This document shows positions 17,053 to 25,372 of a DNA stretch of 64,000 bases, in pieces. Position numbers and translations under genes: made by a program. The stretch spans positions 18,168-82,167 of the forward strand of contig JBMYRC010000003.1 of assembly GCA_049601975.1 (NCBI GenBank), in the 5' to 3' direction. The stretch comes from UBA6544 sp049601975. Its GTDB lineage: Bacteria > Pseudomonadota > Alphaproteobacteria > UBA8366. How positions within the stretch are numbered: position 1 is the stretch's first letter; each line of letters begins with the position of its first letter. The notes below the pieces were generated by a model. The model searched no databases and was not told where the DNA came from. It saw only the letters and a program-made list of their open reading frames with translations.

Positions 17053-17532
17053 TTGCCAGATGGAATCTGGGCTGGCGAACCTTTCATAAATTGCGTTCCA
17101 GAGGATGGTAACCAGCGACTCAAGGCTCTTTTTGCCTATTGGGTAACGCTCAGTAAGGCAGCGAACCTCCCACGACGAACTGACTTTGACCCCACCGAAG
17201 TCCCTCGGTTGCTTGCAAAAATAGCGCTTCAAGACGTCGTCCGAGACCCCATTCGCTTTAGATACCGATTGATGGGAAGTGACGTAATTTAATTACGGGA
17301 ATCTAACCACACCGGCCGATGGCTATACGAAATTTATCCAAACTTTGAACAGTCCATAACCTACAAGCGCCTTGTCACTGTTGTAGAGGAACGGCTATCC
17401 ATTTGGTGTATTGGCCAGCCGACCCACCATTAAAGAAGCGAATTCCGGCTCCGCGAATTACTTCATCTACCCTTTGCCGACGATGGCAAACCCGTCGACA
17501 CGCTTATAACTGCCGTTCTCGTTCACCAATAA
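17053..17532 (+). pseudogene. PAS-domain (PAS_5-type) protein with two in-frame stops
   Basis: One continuous frame of 159 codons interrupted by TAA at 17290 and TAA near 17431. It reads RLKALFAYWVTLSKAANLPR, DPTEVPRLLAKIALQDVV, RFRYRLMGSDVI, stop, then GRWLYEIYPNFEQSITYKRL, VVEERLSIW, stop, and LRELLHLPFADDGKPVDTL. This order matches the single PAS_5 domain proteins common in alphaproteobacteria (YW ... PALL..I.L.DV ... RYRL.G). No frameshift is needed, so the gene decayed by point mutation. Function in the family is unknown. Confidence 0.75.
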
Positions 17533-17616
17533 TTTTCGGCACGTAAGGGTTGTCCACCATTTTAATACCGGCATAGTTTATTATTCAGGAACTAGACACC
17601 GTATCGGAGCTACGCC

Positions 17617-18696
17617 ATGCCGCTCGACAATGCTCGTATTCATGACGTGCCGAACGACTTGCTCGCCGCGATCGACTATTGTTTTGAGCAAGGCTGGACG
17701 GACGGTCTTCCGGTCGTCCCGCCAAGCGTCGGGCGGGTCGAGGAGATGTTGCAATACGAGGGACGTCCGCCCGAGACCGTGATCGCGAGCCATCCAGCGA
17801 CCGGATTCGAGTGCACAGTCCACGCAGCAGCGGTCAACGCCGTGATGGCCGGCTGTAGGCCGGAATACTTCCCAGTCGTCGTCGCAGCCTTGGAAGCGAT
17901 GAACGAGCCCGACTTCAACTTTCACGGATCAACGGCGAGTACCGGTGGATCGGCTCCGCTGATGATCGTCAGCGGACCGATGGCGGACGACCTTGGTATG
18001 AATTCAGACGTTAATCTGTTCGGCCCAGGCAACCGCGCAAACGCCACCATGGGCCGCGCGGTGCGATTGATCCTCATGAACGTATTCCGGATGATCCCGG
18101 GTGTGTCGGACAAATCGACCCAAGGTCACCCGGGTAAATTCACCTTCTGCATTGCGGAGCGCAGCCGCGGTAATCCCTGGCCTCTGCTAGTGGAGGATCA
18201 AGGTTATCCGCAAGGTGTCAGCAGCGTCACCGTCCTCGCGGGCGGCGGTTTTTGCAATGTAGAGAACCACGGCGGCAATACCCCAGGGCAGGTGTTGGGC
18301 GCGGTCGCAGACGCGATGGCAAATTATGGCTGCATCACGCTTGGCCAATCGGCTGTCGTCCTGGCGCCGGAACATGTACGGGTTATCGAAGCTGCTGGAT
18401 GGAGTAAGACTCAGGTAAAGGAATTCTTGTTCAGTCGGGCCTATCGCACGGTCGACGGCATGAAGTCCGTCGGCAAATACCGCCAGCGGGAATACGACAA
18501 ACAACATGCGGATGGCGGCACGCATCCCCTGGTAAAGGACGGCCAATTGCACCGGGGCCTAACACCCGACGATATTCTGGTGGTCATGGGCGGCGGCGAT
18601 GCGGGCGGACATTCCTGCTTTATTCCGTCCTGGAGCCGTGCCCGATCTTCCTTAATGCAGTCGAAGCCCATCGGCGTCTGCATTGACTGCGATTGA
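17617..18696 (+). CDS. Conserved protein of unknown function, partner of UGSC selenoprotein
   Basis: 359 residues, soluble, no signal peptide. It contains IDYCFEQGWTDGLPVVPPSV near the N-terminus, a phrase I associate with proteins encoded with or fused to UGSC-type (seleno)proteins. Gly-rich blocks follow (STASTGGSAPLMIVSGPM, TVLAGGGFCNVENHGGNT, LVVMGGGDAGGHSCF) and the protein ends GVCIDCD, giving two near-terminal Cys. It precedes the selenoprotein gene by 17 bp on the same strand, so the two form an operon. No known fold could be assigned. The Gly-rich pieces and Cys pair suggest a redox or substrate-binding partner, an inference only. Confidence 0.7.
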   Translation: MPLDNARIHDVPNDLLAAIDYCFEQGWTDGLPVVPPSVGRVEEMLQYEGRPPETVIASHPATGFECTVHAAAVNAVMAGCRPEYFPVVVAALEAMNEPDFNFHGSTASTGGSAPLMIVSGPMADDLGMNSDVNLFGPGNRANATMGRAVRLILMNVFRMIPGVSDKSTQGHPGKFTFCIAERSRGNPWPLLVEDQGYPQGVSSVTVLAGGGFCNVENHGGNTPGQVLGAVADAMANYGCITLGQSAVVLAPEHVRVIEAAGWSKTQVKEFLFSRAYRTVDGMKSVGKYRQREYDKQHADGGTHPLVKDGQLHRGLTPDDILVVMGGGDAGGHSCFIPSWSRARSSLMQSKPIGVCIDCD

Positions 18697-18713
18697 TTGT
18701 AAGGAGAGACGAC

Positions 18714-19238
18714 ATGCAACTTTACGACCCCACCGTCACGGGACCGGAGCGGAATTTCGCCCGCGCGGCTACCGTCGGCGATCTTGATGGCAAAACCATC
18801 GGCATCCTTGAGAACGGCAAGCTGAACGCCGTCAATATGCTACGGGAGACCGCCATCTTGTTCGAGCAACGCCACGGCTGCACCATCGCGCCGGTCTATT
18901 CTAAGTCGAATGCCAGCGCGCCTGCCCCCGGCGACATGCTCGAAGTTGCGGCCAAGGAGGTTGATTTCCTGATTACCGGGCTCGGCGATTGAGGGAGCTG
19001 TTCGACGTGCAGTTTGCATGACGGTATCAGCTTCGAACAATTGGGAAAACGGGCTGTGGTACTCTGCACCGAACCATTCGAAGTAACCGCGCAGAATATT
19101 GCCCGTATGCTGGGCCTGCCGGAATATCCCTTCGTTATGGTGGAGCACCCGATCGGCAGCCGCACATTGGACGAAATCAAAGTCCTGGCCGAAGCGGCAT
19201 ATGAGCAGGCGCTCCCGATATTGAGTGGGCAAACGTAA
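18714..19238 (+). CDS. UGSC-family selenoprotein (in-frame UGA read as selenocysteine)
   Basis: 174 residues if the TGA at 18990-18992 is decoded as selenocysteine (residue 93). AAGGAGAG precedes the ATG. The first part reads TIGILENGKLNAVNMLRETA and EVAAKEVDFLITGLGD; then UGSCSTCSLHDGISFEQLGK; then RAVVLCTEPFEVTAQNIARM and EHPIGSRTLDEI. The frame is the same on both sides of TGA and both halves look conserved. U-G-S-C is the signature of UGSC (seleno)proteins, where some members have Cys at the U position. A hairpin follows the UGA (separate entry). Function of the family is unknown; the U/C pair suggests a thiol-redox active site. No selA/selB/selD in the window. Confidence 0.85.
19006..19020 (+). 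promoter_or_regulatory. SECIS-like hairpin after UGA
   Basis: CGTGCA-GTT-TGCATG folds into a six-pair stem (one G-U) with the three-base loop GUU. The loop G lies 20 bases beyond the end of the UGA at 18990-18992. Bacterial SECIS elements sit inside the reading frame shortly after UGA and have a small apical loop with a G at its start, which SelB binds; position and loop fit that description. The fold was found by eye only. Confidence 0.6.
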
Positions 19239-19243
19239 GTCCG

Positions 19244-19270
19244 AATCCTCTCCCGCGAGGGGGATTTCTT
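19244..19270. terminator. Candidate bidirectional terminator
   Basis: AATCCTCTC-CCGC-GAGGGGGATT forms a GC-containing hairpin followed by TCTT, between the stop of the selenoprotein gene (plus) and the stop of the rhodanese gene (minus). The genes converge here, so one hairpin could end both transcripts. The T tract is short. Confidence 0.45.
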
Positions 19271-19274
19271 AAAG

Positions 19275-20849
19275 CTACAGAGGTGCGAGGCGGAACGAAT
19301 CGCGCTCCTGTTGATCTAGTTGATCGACTAAGCCGATTTCCCAATCGAGATAGGCATGCGCCGCTGCCGGGTCGCCGCCGTTGGGATTGTTGCGGTGCTG
19401 CCAGTGATACACCAATTTGATACCGTCTGCATCCGATGGCTCATTTGGTGTGGCGACGATCTTAAGACCCGCTTCCCGCCACGCAGTCTCATCGCCCGAC
19501 AGCTGTTGGACATTCGTGATGCCCAATTCTCCAAGCCGCTGAGCCGCGAGCGCGGCGATGCCGTCATCGGAGGTGATCAGGACGACCGGCTTTTCCACAG
19601 TCAGGCCGAGCCCCTCAAATCTCGGCCGGATCGACCATGTCGCTCCCTCGATGTGTCCCGCGCGATAGGCACGGGGCGAACGCAGGTCCACAAGTTGGGC
19701 ATTCCCGAGTTGGTCTTTTGCCGCCGCGGCGACCGGCTCTACTCCGAAAGTCGAGACCTCGGGTATCGCGACGCCGCGCATGGCATCGACGCCGCCGCGT
19801 AAGATCGCGACATCGTAGCCGATCTGATGGATCCAGTTCGCCATCATCGGCGCCCGAATCATCTCGTTGTCCATGACGATCACGCGACCGCCGCGCACGC
19901 CGACCCAGAGGTCGATGCCTTGCACCAGTTGCCCGCCGAGCGCGTGGCGGCTGCCCGGGATTCCGTCAGCCTCAAATTCCTCATCGCTTCGAACATCGAT
20001 CAGATAAGTCGAGCGTGTCGTATCCGCGAGCCAAGCGGCGGCTTCTTCTGGCTCCACAAATTTTAGGCCCGTCTTTGCCGCACGCGCTTCGGCCCGCTCG
20101 CGCAACGGTGCCAGTTTTGCCTCCGATGTCGGCGCATCCGGATAAGTGCGGGTCGCCCCTTCTTCGCGCTGGAGCCCCGCGAGGAACCAGCCCTGTGTCC
20201 CGTTCTCAAGCGCATAGACCGGGTTGGGGAGGCCAAAAGCCCTGAGCGTCTCTGCCCCCAGAATCGAGCGGGTGCGCCCGGCGCAGTTCACGATGATCGT
20301 CGTTTCCGGATTCGTTACCAATTCGCCGATGCGCAAGGTCGATTCACCGTTCGGACAGCAAATCCCACCGGGAATATTGAAGTTGTTGTATTCTCCGTAG
20401 GGTCGGCTATCGACGATGATATGGTTCGGGTTTTCCGCCTTCAGCGCCATGACTTGTTCGGACGTCAAGTTCGGCGTGTGATTGCCGATCTCCAAAAGTT
20501 CGCCGAACGTCTTACTCGGCAAGTGTTCGCCCTTATAGAGCGTATATCCGGCGGCACCCCAGGCAGCCGCACCTCCCGCCATGATGGACACTTTGGTATA
20601 CCCTAACGCTTCGGCGCGCGCCGCCGCAAGCCCGGCGATACCGTCATCATTATCATAGAGGACCATGCGGACGACGAGTGCCGGCGCCAACTCGACAAGC
20701 CGCACCTCGAAATTACTGTAAGGAACCGATACAGCGAAAAACGGATGACCGTCGCCGAATTGACCACCCTCGCGAACATCAAAGAAAGCGATCTCCTTGC
20801 CGTCGGACAACATGTCCCTAACCACGCTCGCCTCTACCATTGTCACCAT
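19275..20849 (-). CDS. Multidomain rhodanese-like protein (four rhodanese domains)
   Basis: 524 residues with four tandem rhodanese folds at about 1-115, 125-240, 265-375 and 385-480. Each has the D-V/L/S-R strand (FFDVREGGQF, IVDSRPYGEY, LIDVRSDEEF, LVDLRSPRAY). Only domain 2 has an active-site Cys loop (VNCAGRTRS); the equivalents in domains 1, 3 and 4 lack Cys (LYDNDDG, VMDNEM, ITSDDG). So one domain can carry a persulfide and three may be structural or regulatory. The role would be sulfur transfer, possibly selenium handling given the convergent selenoprotein gene, but that is a guess. GAGGAGCG precedes the ATG. Confidence 0.85.
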   Translation of the reverse strand: MVTMVEASVVRDMLSDGKEIAFFDVREGGQFGDGHPFFAVSVPYSNFEVRLVELAPALVVRMVLYDNDDGIAGLAAARAEALGYTKVSIMAGGAAAWGAAGYTLYKGEHLPSKTFGELLEIGNHTPNLTSEQVMALKAENPNHIIVDSRPYGEYNNFNIPGGICCPNGESTLRIGELVTNPETTIIVNCAGRTRSILGAETLRAFGLPNPVYALENGTQGWFLAGLQREEGATRTYPDAPTSEAKLAPLRERAEARAAKTGLKFVEPEEAAAWLADTTRSTYLIDVRSDEEFEADGIPGSRHALGGQLVQGIDLWVGVRGGRVIVMDNEMIRAPMMANWIHQIGYDVAILRGGVDAMRGVAIPEVSTFGVEPVAAAAKDQLGNAQLVDLRSPRAYRAGHIEGATWSIRPRFEGLGLTVEKPVVLITSDDGIAALAAQRLGELGITNVQQLSGDETAWREAGLKIVATPNEPSDADGIKLVYHWQHRNNPNGGDPAAAHAYLDWEIGLVDQLDQQERDSFRLAPL

Positions 20850-20924
20850 GATTTTCGCTCCTCATTTTTATCGGACCCACGACAGAGACGCCGCTAAATT
20901 GTCGGAATAACCCGAGCAATTCCG

Positions 20925-21893
20925 CTATTTGGGCTTCTCCGCACTGCTGGGCTTATCGTCAACCGAATACCCTTGTCTCGATGCCCGTTTCCACCATTTA
21001 TTCGCAATATCCTCATCCGCACGAACGCCCTGTCCCTTATAATACATCAATCCCAGACTGTGCTGCGCGTGGGCATGTCCATATTCGGCAGCCTTCGTGA
21101 ACCACCTGAGCGCCGCTCCATAATTCTGCGGAAGACCTTGTCCGTCGTAATACATGCGCGCCAGATTGTACTGCGCGCGAACATCCCCCTGAACGGCCGC
21201 TCGTATGTACCACTTCTCCGCCATCTGCGGGTCCTTTGGGACGCTTTTTCCCGCTTGATACAACAACGCCATATTGTATTGGGCGTTCGCGTCCCCCTGT
21301 TCAGCGGCAAGTTCATATTCCGGTCGTTTGATGCCATACAGTTTCGCTAATACGATATCTTTTCTTTGTTCAAATACTCTTTTAAAAACATTCAGTTTTT
21401 CAGCTTTAGAATAACGATCATCAATACTCATGTATTCTTTTGATTTAATTTTTAAATACAACTCTTCTAAAATACTCAATTTAATGCCTGTTACTGGATG
21501 TTTTATTTCATCTATAGGAGAGTTTATGCCTTTAATTAAATTTTCATACTGTTCTTTATTCAAAGAAACACGATGTTGCTTATAATTAGGCATGTCGAAG
21601 GAAAAACTTAAGTACGACATTTCCTTTTCAACATCAGATATCATTTCTTTCGTTAGCGACTTTGAATCCAGTTCGCTCCATTGAATCGGATCCTTTAGCT
21701 TATTCACTATCACGCAAAAAATTGAGCAATCCGGGCTTGCCCGCCCCCAAGGTGCGATAATGGCAATGCCCAATCCACCACCGACAACTGCCACTAAAGC
21801 CAACAATACCAAAAATGTTCTGATGCCCTTTAGAACATCAACCCATACCGGTTCGCCCAGAGCGTTGACGTTTCTATCGTTTGAATTTGCCAT
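20925..21893 (-). CDS. Sel1-repeat (SLR/TPR-like) membrane-anchored protein
   Basis: 322 residues. A single hydrophobic segment near residues 27-48 (FLVLLALVAVVGGGLGIAII) anchors it, with the rest probably periplasmic. Three Sel1 repeats lie at about 195-310 (GDANAQYNMALLYQAGKSV, GDVRAQYNLARMYYDGQGL, GHAHAQHSLGLMYYKGQGV). Such repeats bind partner proteins. The middle (about residues 60-185, bases 21340-21700) is conspicuously AT-rich and Lys/Ile/Asn-rich compared with the GC-rich repeat part, suggesting a patch of drift or a foreign segment. No enzymatic motif seen. Confidence 0.8.
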   Translation of the reverse strand: MANSNDRNVNALGEPVWVDVLKGIRTFLVLLALVAVVGGGLGIAIIAPWGRASPDCSIFCVIVNKLKDPIQWSELDSKSLTKEMISDVEKEMSYLSFSFDMPNYKQHRVSLNKEQYENLIKGINSPIDEIKHPVTGIKLSILEELYLKIKSKEYMSIDDRYSKAEKLNVFKRVFEQRKDIVLAKLYGIKRPEYELAAEQGDANAQYNMALLYQAGKSVPKDPQMAEKWYIRAAVQGDVRAQYNLARMYYDGQGLPQNYGAALRWFTKAAEYGHAHAQHSLGLMYYKGQGVRADEDIANKWWKRASRQGYSVDDKPSSAEKPK

Positions 21894-22205
21894 ATTTCAT
21901 GGATTCACCCGACTACGAGTGAACTCTTTCATTGGTGGTTGGAGTAGTCGTTCGTCAATTTCCCGTCGGGAATGTTCGAGCTTATGCCAACATATAGGCA
22001 CGGCTTCATAATACCTCTAGAGTTATCTAGTTCGAAGCTCGATCGTTAAACACCCTTCATCAGAACAAGACTTGGTTACTAAACGTTTTCATCGAGCCAA
22101 ATAGATTACCCAATGCCATATCCGCGAAGGCGAAAATCTTTTAGACCTATTTGGGACACAGGCGGCGATATTAACTTATTGATTTCTTTATTTATATTAC
22201 AGAAA

Positions 22206-22358
22206 TCACTCCCACTTGATCCTATCCGGGGGCCGCTAGGTTATATCGTAAGTCACACGGTTGATACCACAGAGCTCATTGATGATGCGTTTGGCCCTAC
22301 GTCCTAAGAATTCGTGATCGAAGGGGAAGTAGTCCGCCGTCTTCCCATCGCCGGCGGA
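22206..22358 (-). pseudogene. Fragment of the 3' end of guaA
   Basis: About 50 codons matching the C-terminus of GMP synthase: TADYFPFDHEFLGRRAKRII, NELCGINRVTYDIT, stop, RPPDRIKWE, stop. The intact guaA 3 kb away reads TADYFPFDHDFLGRTANRII and ends PPGTIEWE. The fragment is in the same orientation, diverged, and has an in-frame TAG. After the final stop both copies continue TGATTTC. The 3' end of guaA is a known integration site for genomic islands, so this could be a displaced gene end, or a remnant of a second guaA. Confidence 0.8.
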
Positions 22359-22377
22359 GTCCAATTAGTTGCAACTC

Positions 22378-22445
22378 ATTCCCGTTAGATCATTTCACCC
22401 ATAATTTCCCAAAGAGATTGATTGGTGTTTTTTTATTGAATATTT
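22378..22445. repeat. AT-rich intergenic element, copy 2
   Basis: ATTCCCGTTAGATCATT followed by TAATTTCCCAAAG and ATTGATTGGTGTTTTTTTATTG; relative of 11310-11375 with one mismatch in the first 17 bases. It lies between the guaA fragment and the end of the broken P1 peptidase. From here to 22538 the DNA is almost pure A/T and no gene is seen. Confidence 0.5.
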
Positions 22446-22538
22446 CTTATATAATTTAAATAATAATTAAAACACTTATTGTTATTAAATAATAATTGAA
22501 ACAAAAATATAATATATATTACATATTGTTATTATTTA

Positions 22539-23731
22539 TCACTTATTATTATTTTTATAAAATCCTAATTTATCTAGTATAGAGGTTATTTTATCTATCG
22601 GGATGGCATGTCGTGTATTCCCATTTATACCGATCACGGTTTCTGCTCTTAAGATTGAATTTATTATTGCTTCATTTACACTTTCAATAACACCTCTGAA
22701 TATATTAATAATATTATTATCATTTAATTAGTTTATATTGTATTTATCACCCTGTGATTCATTTTTATTGTATTCCGAATTTGAAAATGCAATAAAAAAT
22801 CTCTACTACTGTGCGTAGCGACGCCGCCTGCAAGGCCTAATCCCAACCCAGCTCTTTTTGCTAATCTATTAAGTTGTCTGCTTGATAATAGGGCATCTGT
22901 CGCAATTACGATCATTATCGATCCCGGCGGCTCTTTAGGTGCACTTTGAAAGGTTCCTTTTAACGGGTCTCCGCCAATCCAGTTAGCGGGGTTTTTCTCA
23001 TCCTCGTAACCAGGTGGGACGATATGCCGACCTATTGGAATGCCATCCAATCTGAGGTCGCGCGCGTCTCCCGTATTCGTTAAAGTTAGGCAACCAACCA
23101 TAAACTCTCCTTGGTCTGTTGTGCCTTTATCATATTGAGTTTGAATTATTCTTGAGACTGTACCAATGCCTCCCTTCCATCCGAACCTTGTCATTCCGAC
23201 ACCTGCGCCAACAACACCTTCAGAAAATTCATTTTCGCTGGCTTGATCGATGGCATCTAAAACATGAGATTTCTTGATATGCCTCCCGACGATATCGTTG
23301 AAGAACCCGTCGTTACATTCGCCCACCACCGGATTAAACGACCTGATTCCGGGTTTTTGTTCTGATAAGTAATCAATTAAATAATCAGCATATTTCCAAA
23401 AAATTAAAGTAATTTTTAAAATTATATTAGATTTTATTCGGCCTAATTATTTAATTTCGGAATACCGAATTTATTAGCATAACCATTTATTACATGATCT
23501 TCCGCCGTTACATTATTTTTATTTATGTTTTTTACTATGCGGAAGAATAGCCGTAACACCGGTCCTAATAGGACCTTTTCCGATCTGAAGATCCCCATCA
23601 CCCTCAAACAGGGTCGTATGGCCAACCTTTATACCAGGGAAATCGGTAATCGAATTTAATTTATCTTTCGGTAAAACACCCATTTCCAACCCTAAATCTT
23701 TGCTTCTAGGTCTTTTATTGTCGGATCTCAT
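22539..23731 (-). pseudogene. P1-family (DmpA/S58) aminopeptidase, multiply frameshifted
   Basis: Pieces in several frames line up in order with DmpA-type peptidases: MGVLPKDKLNSITDFPGIKV, GPIRTGVTAILP, then after a shift near 23525 NVTAEDHVINGYANKFG, a gap, GIRSFNPVVGECNDGFFND, GVVGAGVGMTRFGWKGGIGT, and the self-cleavage/nucleophile region PPGSIMIVIATDALLSS. A last shift near 22735 leads to VIESVNEAIINSILRAETVI and HAIPIDKITSILDKLG. At least three breaks. DmpA enzymes release N-terminal D- or L-residues or beta-peptides. The DNA is AT-rich, as expected for an old pseudogene. Confidence 0.8.
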
Positions 23732-24003
23732 ATTGGAGAACTTCCCTGCTTTCGATTGTCATTTGCCGTCGCCATTGCACTGGAATCATCTGGATATCTT
23801 GTTTTTTTCCTCCACTCAAGGAGAACGGTCAATCTCTCTTTAGAGATTGCCGTTAACAACAATACTTCCCGCCAAATTCATGTAGGCAAATCATTTAGGA
23901 GAGATTTAAAGGCGAACCTAGGCCCTTAATTTAATAATTTTGTTGAATATATTTTTCCCTGAACTCAACTCCACTCAATAGTGGCACAAACAAAAGGCAA
24001 AAA
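23732..24003. other. Non-coding gap
   Basis: 270 bp between the dead peptidase and the nitroreductase start; AT-rich towards the right. GAACTCAACTCCACTCAATAG and other short repeats occur, but no gene or clear promoter could be supported. Confidence 0.35.
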
Positions 24004-24675
24004 ATGTCGGAAATGTCCTTTGAAACAGCTGTTAGATCCCGTCGTTCAGTACGCGGCTTTCAGAACAGGGAAGTCCCTCAAGATGTACTCAACAAGGTGT
24101 TTGATATTGCACGTTGGGCACCATCAGGGACCAACATGCAATCTTGGCAAACTTATGTCGCGTCAGGTGCCACAAGAGATACCTTACGCGAACAAATGAT
24201 GGCGGCAGTGAAAAACGGCTCGCCACCCGACCAAGATTATAAAGAGCCCCGGGCTTCCCTTGGGCAAGTCTGGAAAGACCGCCGTCGAGAATGCGCTGCA
24301 GTGCTTTACCGCGCGATGGATATTGCCTGGGAAGATAAACAAGCTCGCAGCGCAGCGGCCTTCCGGAACTTTGAGCTCTTTGATGCGCCCCACGTCGCTT
24401 TTCTATGCACGAATGAAGCCTTTGGGTTCCGCGCCTGGGACGTGGGTATGTACGCGCAAACGTTGATGCTTGCCATGACCGCCAACGGTCTGGCCTCTTG
24501 CGCTCAAGGCACCATGGCACACTACCCGGATCTCGTTCGCAAAGCTTTTGATCTAGGGCCGGAAGTGAAAGTGCTATTTGGTCTCAGCTTCGGCTACGAA
24601 GACACTTCCATGAAGGTAAATGCCGCACACACTGAGCGTGCCGCGCTGGAAGAAACGGTTACATTTAGACGCTAA
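24004..24675 (+). CDS. Nitroreductase family protein (FMN-dependent)
   Basis: 223 residues. The N-terminal AVRSRRSVRGFQNREVP with R-R-S-R/V-R-x-F is the FMN-phosphate site, followed by IARWAPSGTNMQSWQTYVAS (the P-S-x-x-N-x-Q-P/S-W signature) and a C-terminal GLSFGYED. These flavoproteins reduce nitro groups, quinones or enones with NAD(P)H as homodimers. It is the only intact gene between the guaA fragment and guaA, flanked by pseudogenes on both sides, with a more GC-rich composition than they have. Start ATG at 24004; a second ATG three codons on is possible. Confidence 0.85.
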   Translation: MSEMSFETAVRSRRSVRGFQNREVPQDVLNKVFDIARWAPSGTNMQSWQTYVASGATRDTLREQMMAAVKNGSPPDQDYKEPRASLGQVWKDRRRECAAVLYRAMDIAWEDKQARSAAAFRNFELFDAPHVAFLCTNEAFGFRAWDVGMYAQTLMLAMTANGLASCAQGTMAHYPDLVRKAFDLGPEVKVLFGLSFGYEDTSMKVNAAHTERAALEETVTFRR

Positions 24676-24721
24676 AGCTCGCCTTTCGGTTCCTCGTGTG
24701 CCTGTTTGAAGGAGTGCCGGG

Positions 24722-25294
24722 ACAATCGGCGCGGCTCGAAATCTAAAATCGAGTACCCTTCTCTCCTCGCTTTGCGCCATTATAGAGCATCCGGCGTTTA
24801 ATTTCGGTATCTTCACGGCAAAGGGCGAGATCGGTCTGCTTTGTGTCGGCCAAGCCTTTGAAGTGGATCAATCGCCGAACGAAGTCCTTTTCGAGGATGT
24901 ATTTGTCTGTCTCGCCTGTGCCGAGTGTGGACCCGACGAACCATTCGACGGAGACGCATATCTATCCGGACGTTACGTTGTCGTGCGATATTTCGAGAAC
25001 CGGATGACATTCGAAGACGAATCATTTTTCTGGCAAGAAGGCCTCAAGCGAACACACCAAATCGCCGTTTGGTCCTATGGCTTGATCCCTCAATTGATCT
25101 GCAGCACCCCGCTCATCGCCACAGTCAGACGCCGTATCGCTGAACAAATCGCGACACAATGGCCGGTCAAGATTCTACCATTTCCTTACGAGCAAACGCC
25201 GGTTCGCGCATTTGGATACTGGCACTCCAGCCGAGACAAAGACCCAGTCTTAGAGCGCTTCCTGGAAATCGTTCGCGAGGTCGTTTCCGAATAA
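24722..25294 (+). pseudogene. Truncated LysR-family regulator
   Basis: Encodes only parts of a LysR effector-binding domain. TLLSSLCAIIEHPAFNF matches the linker before the domain, then after an apparent deletion of the first subdomain comes SPNEVLFEDVFVCLACAECG and the well-kept end LKRTHQIAVWSYGLIPQLIC, TPLIATVRRRIAEQIATQW, ILPFPYEQTPVRAFGYWH, with the YWH motif typical of this class. The DNA-binding helix-turn-helix is absent. There is no valid start for the domain (a GTG at 24863 is internal). It may once have regulated the nitroreductase. Confidence 0.7.
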
Positions 25295-25372
25295 ACGGAG
25301 GCGGACCGGTTCGGCGCTATTAAACGGGACACATATTTTAATGATTTCATTGGAAATTGCTTTCTTCTGAAA

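Noticed and set aside
22113..22307. Plus-strand frame across the guaA fragment
   Set aside because: It is the antisense of a sequence clearly homologous to the guaA C-terminus.
24863..25294. Independent 143-codon gene starting with GTG
   Set aside because: Its translation is the inside of a LysR effector domain and homology starts upstream in the same frame, so GTG is not a real start.
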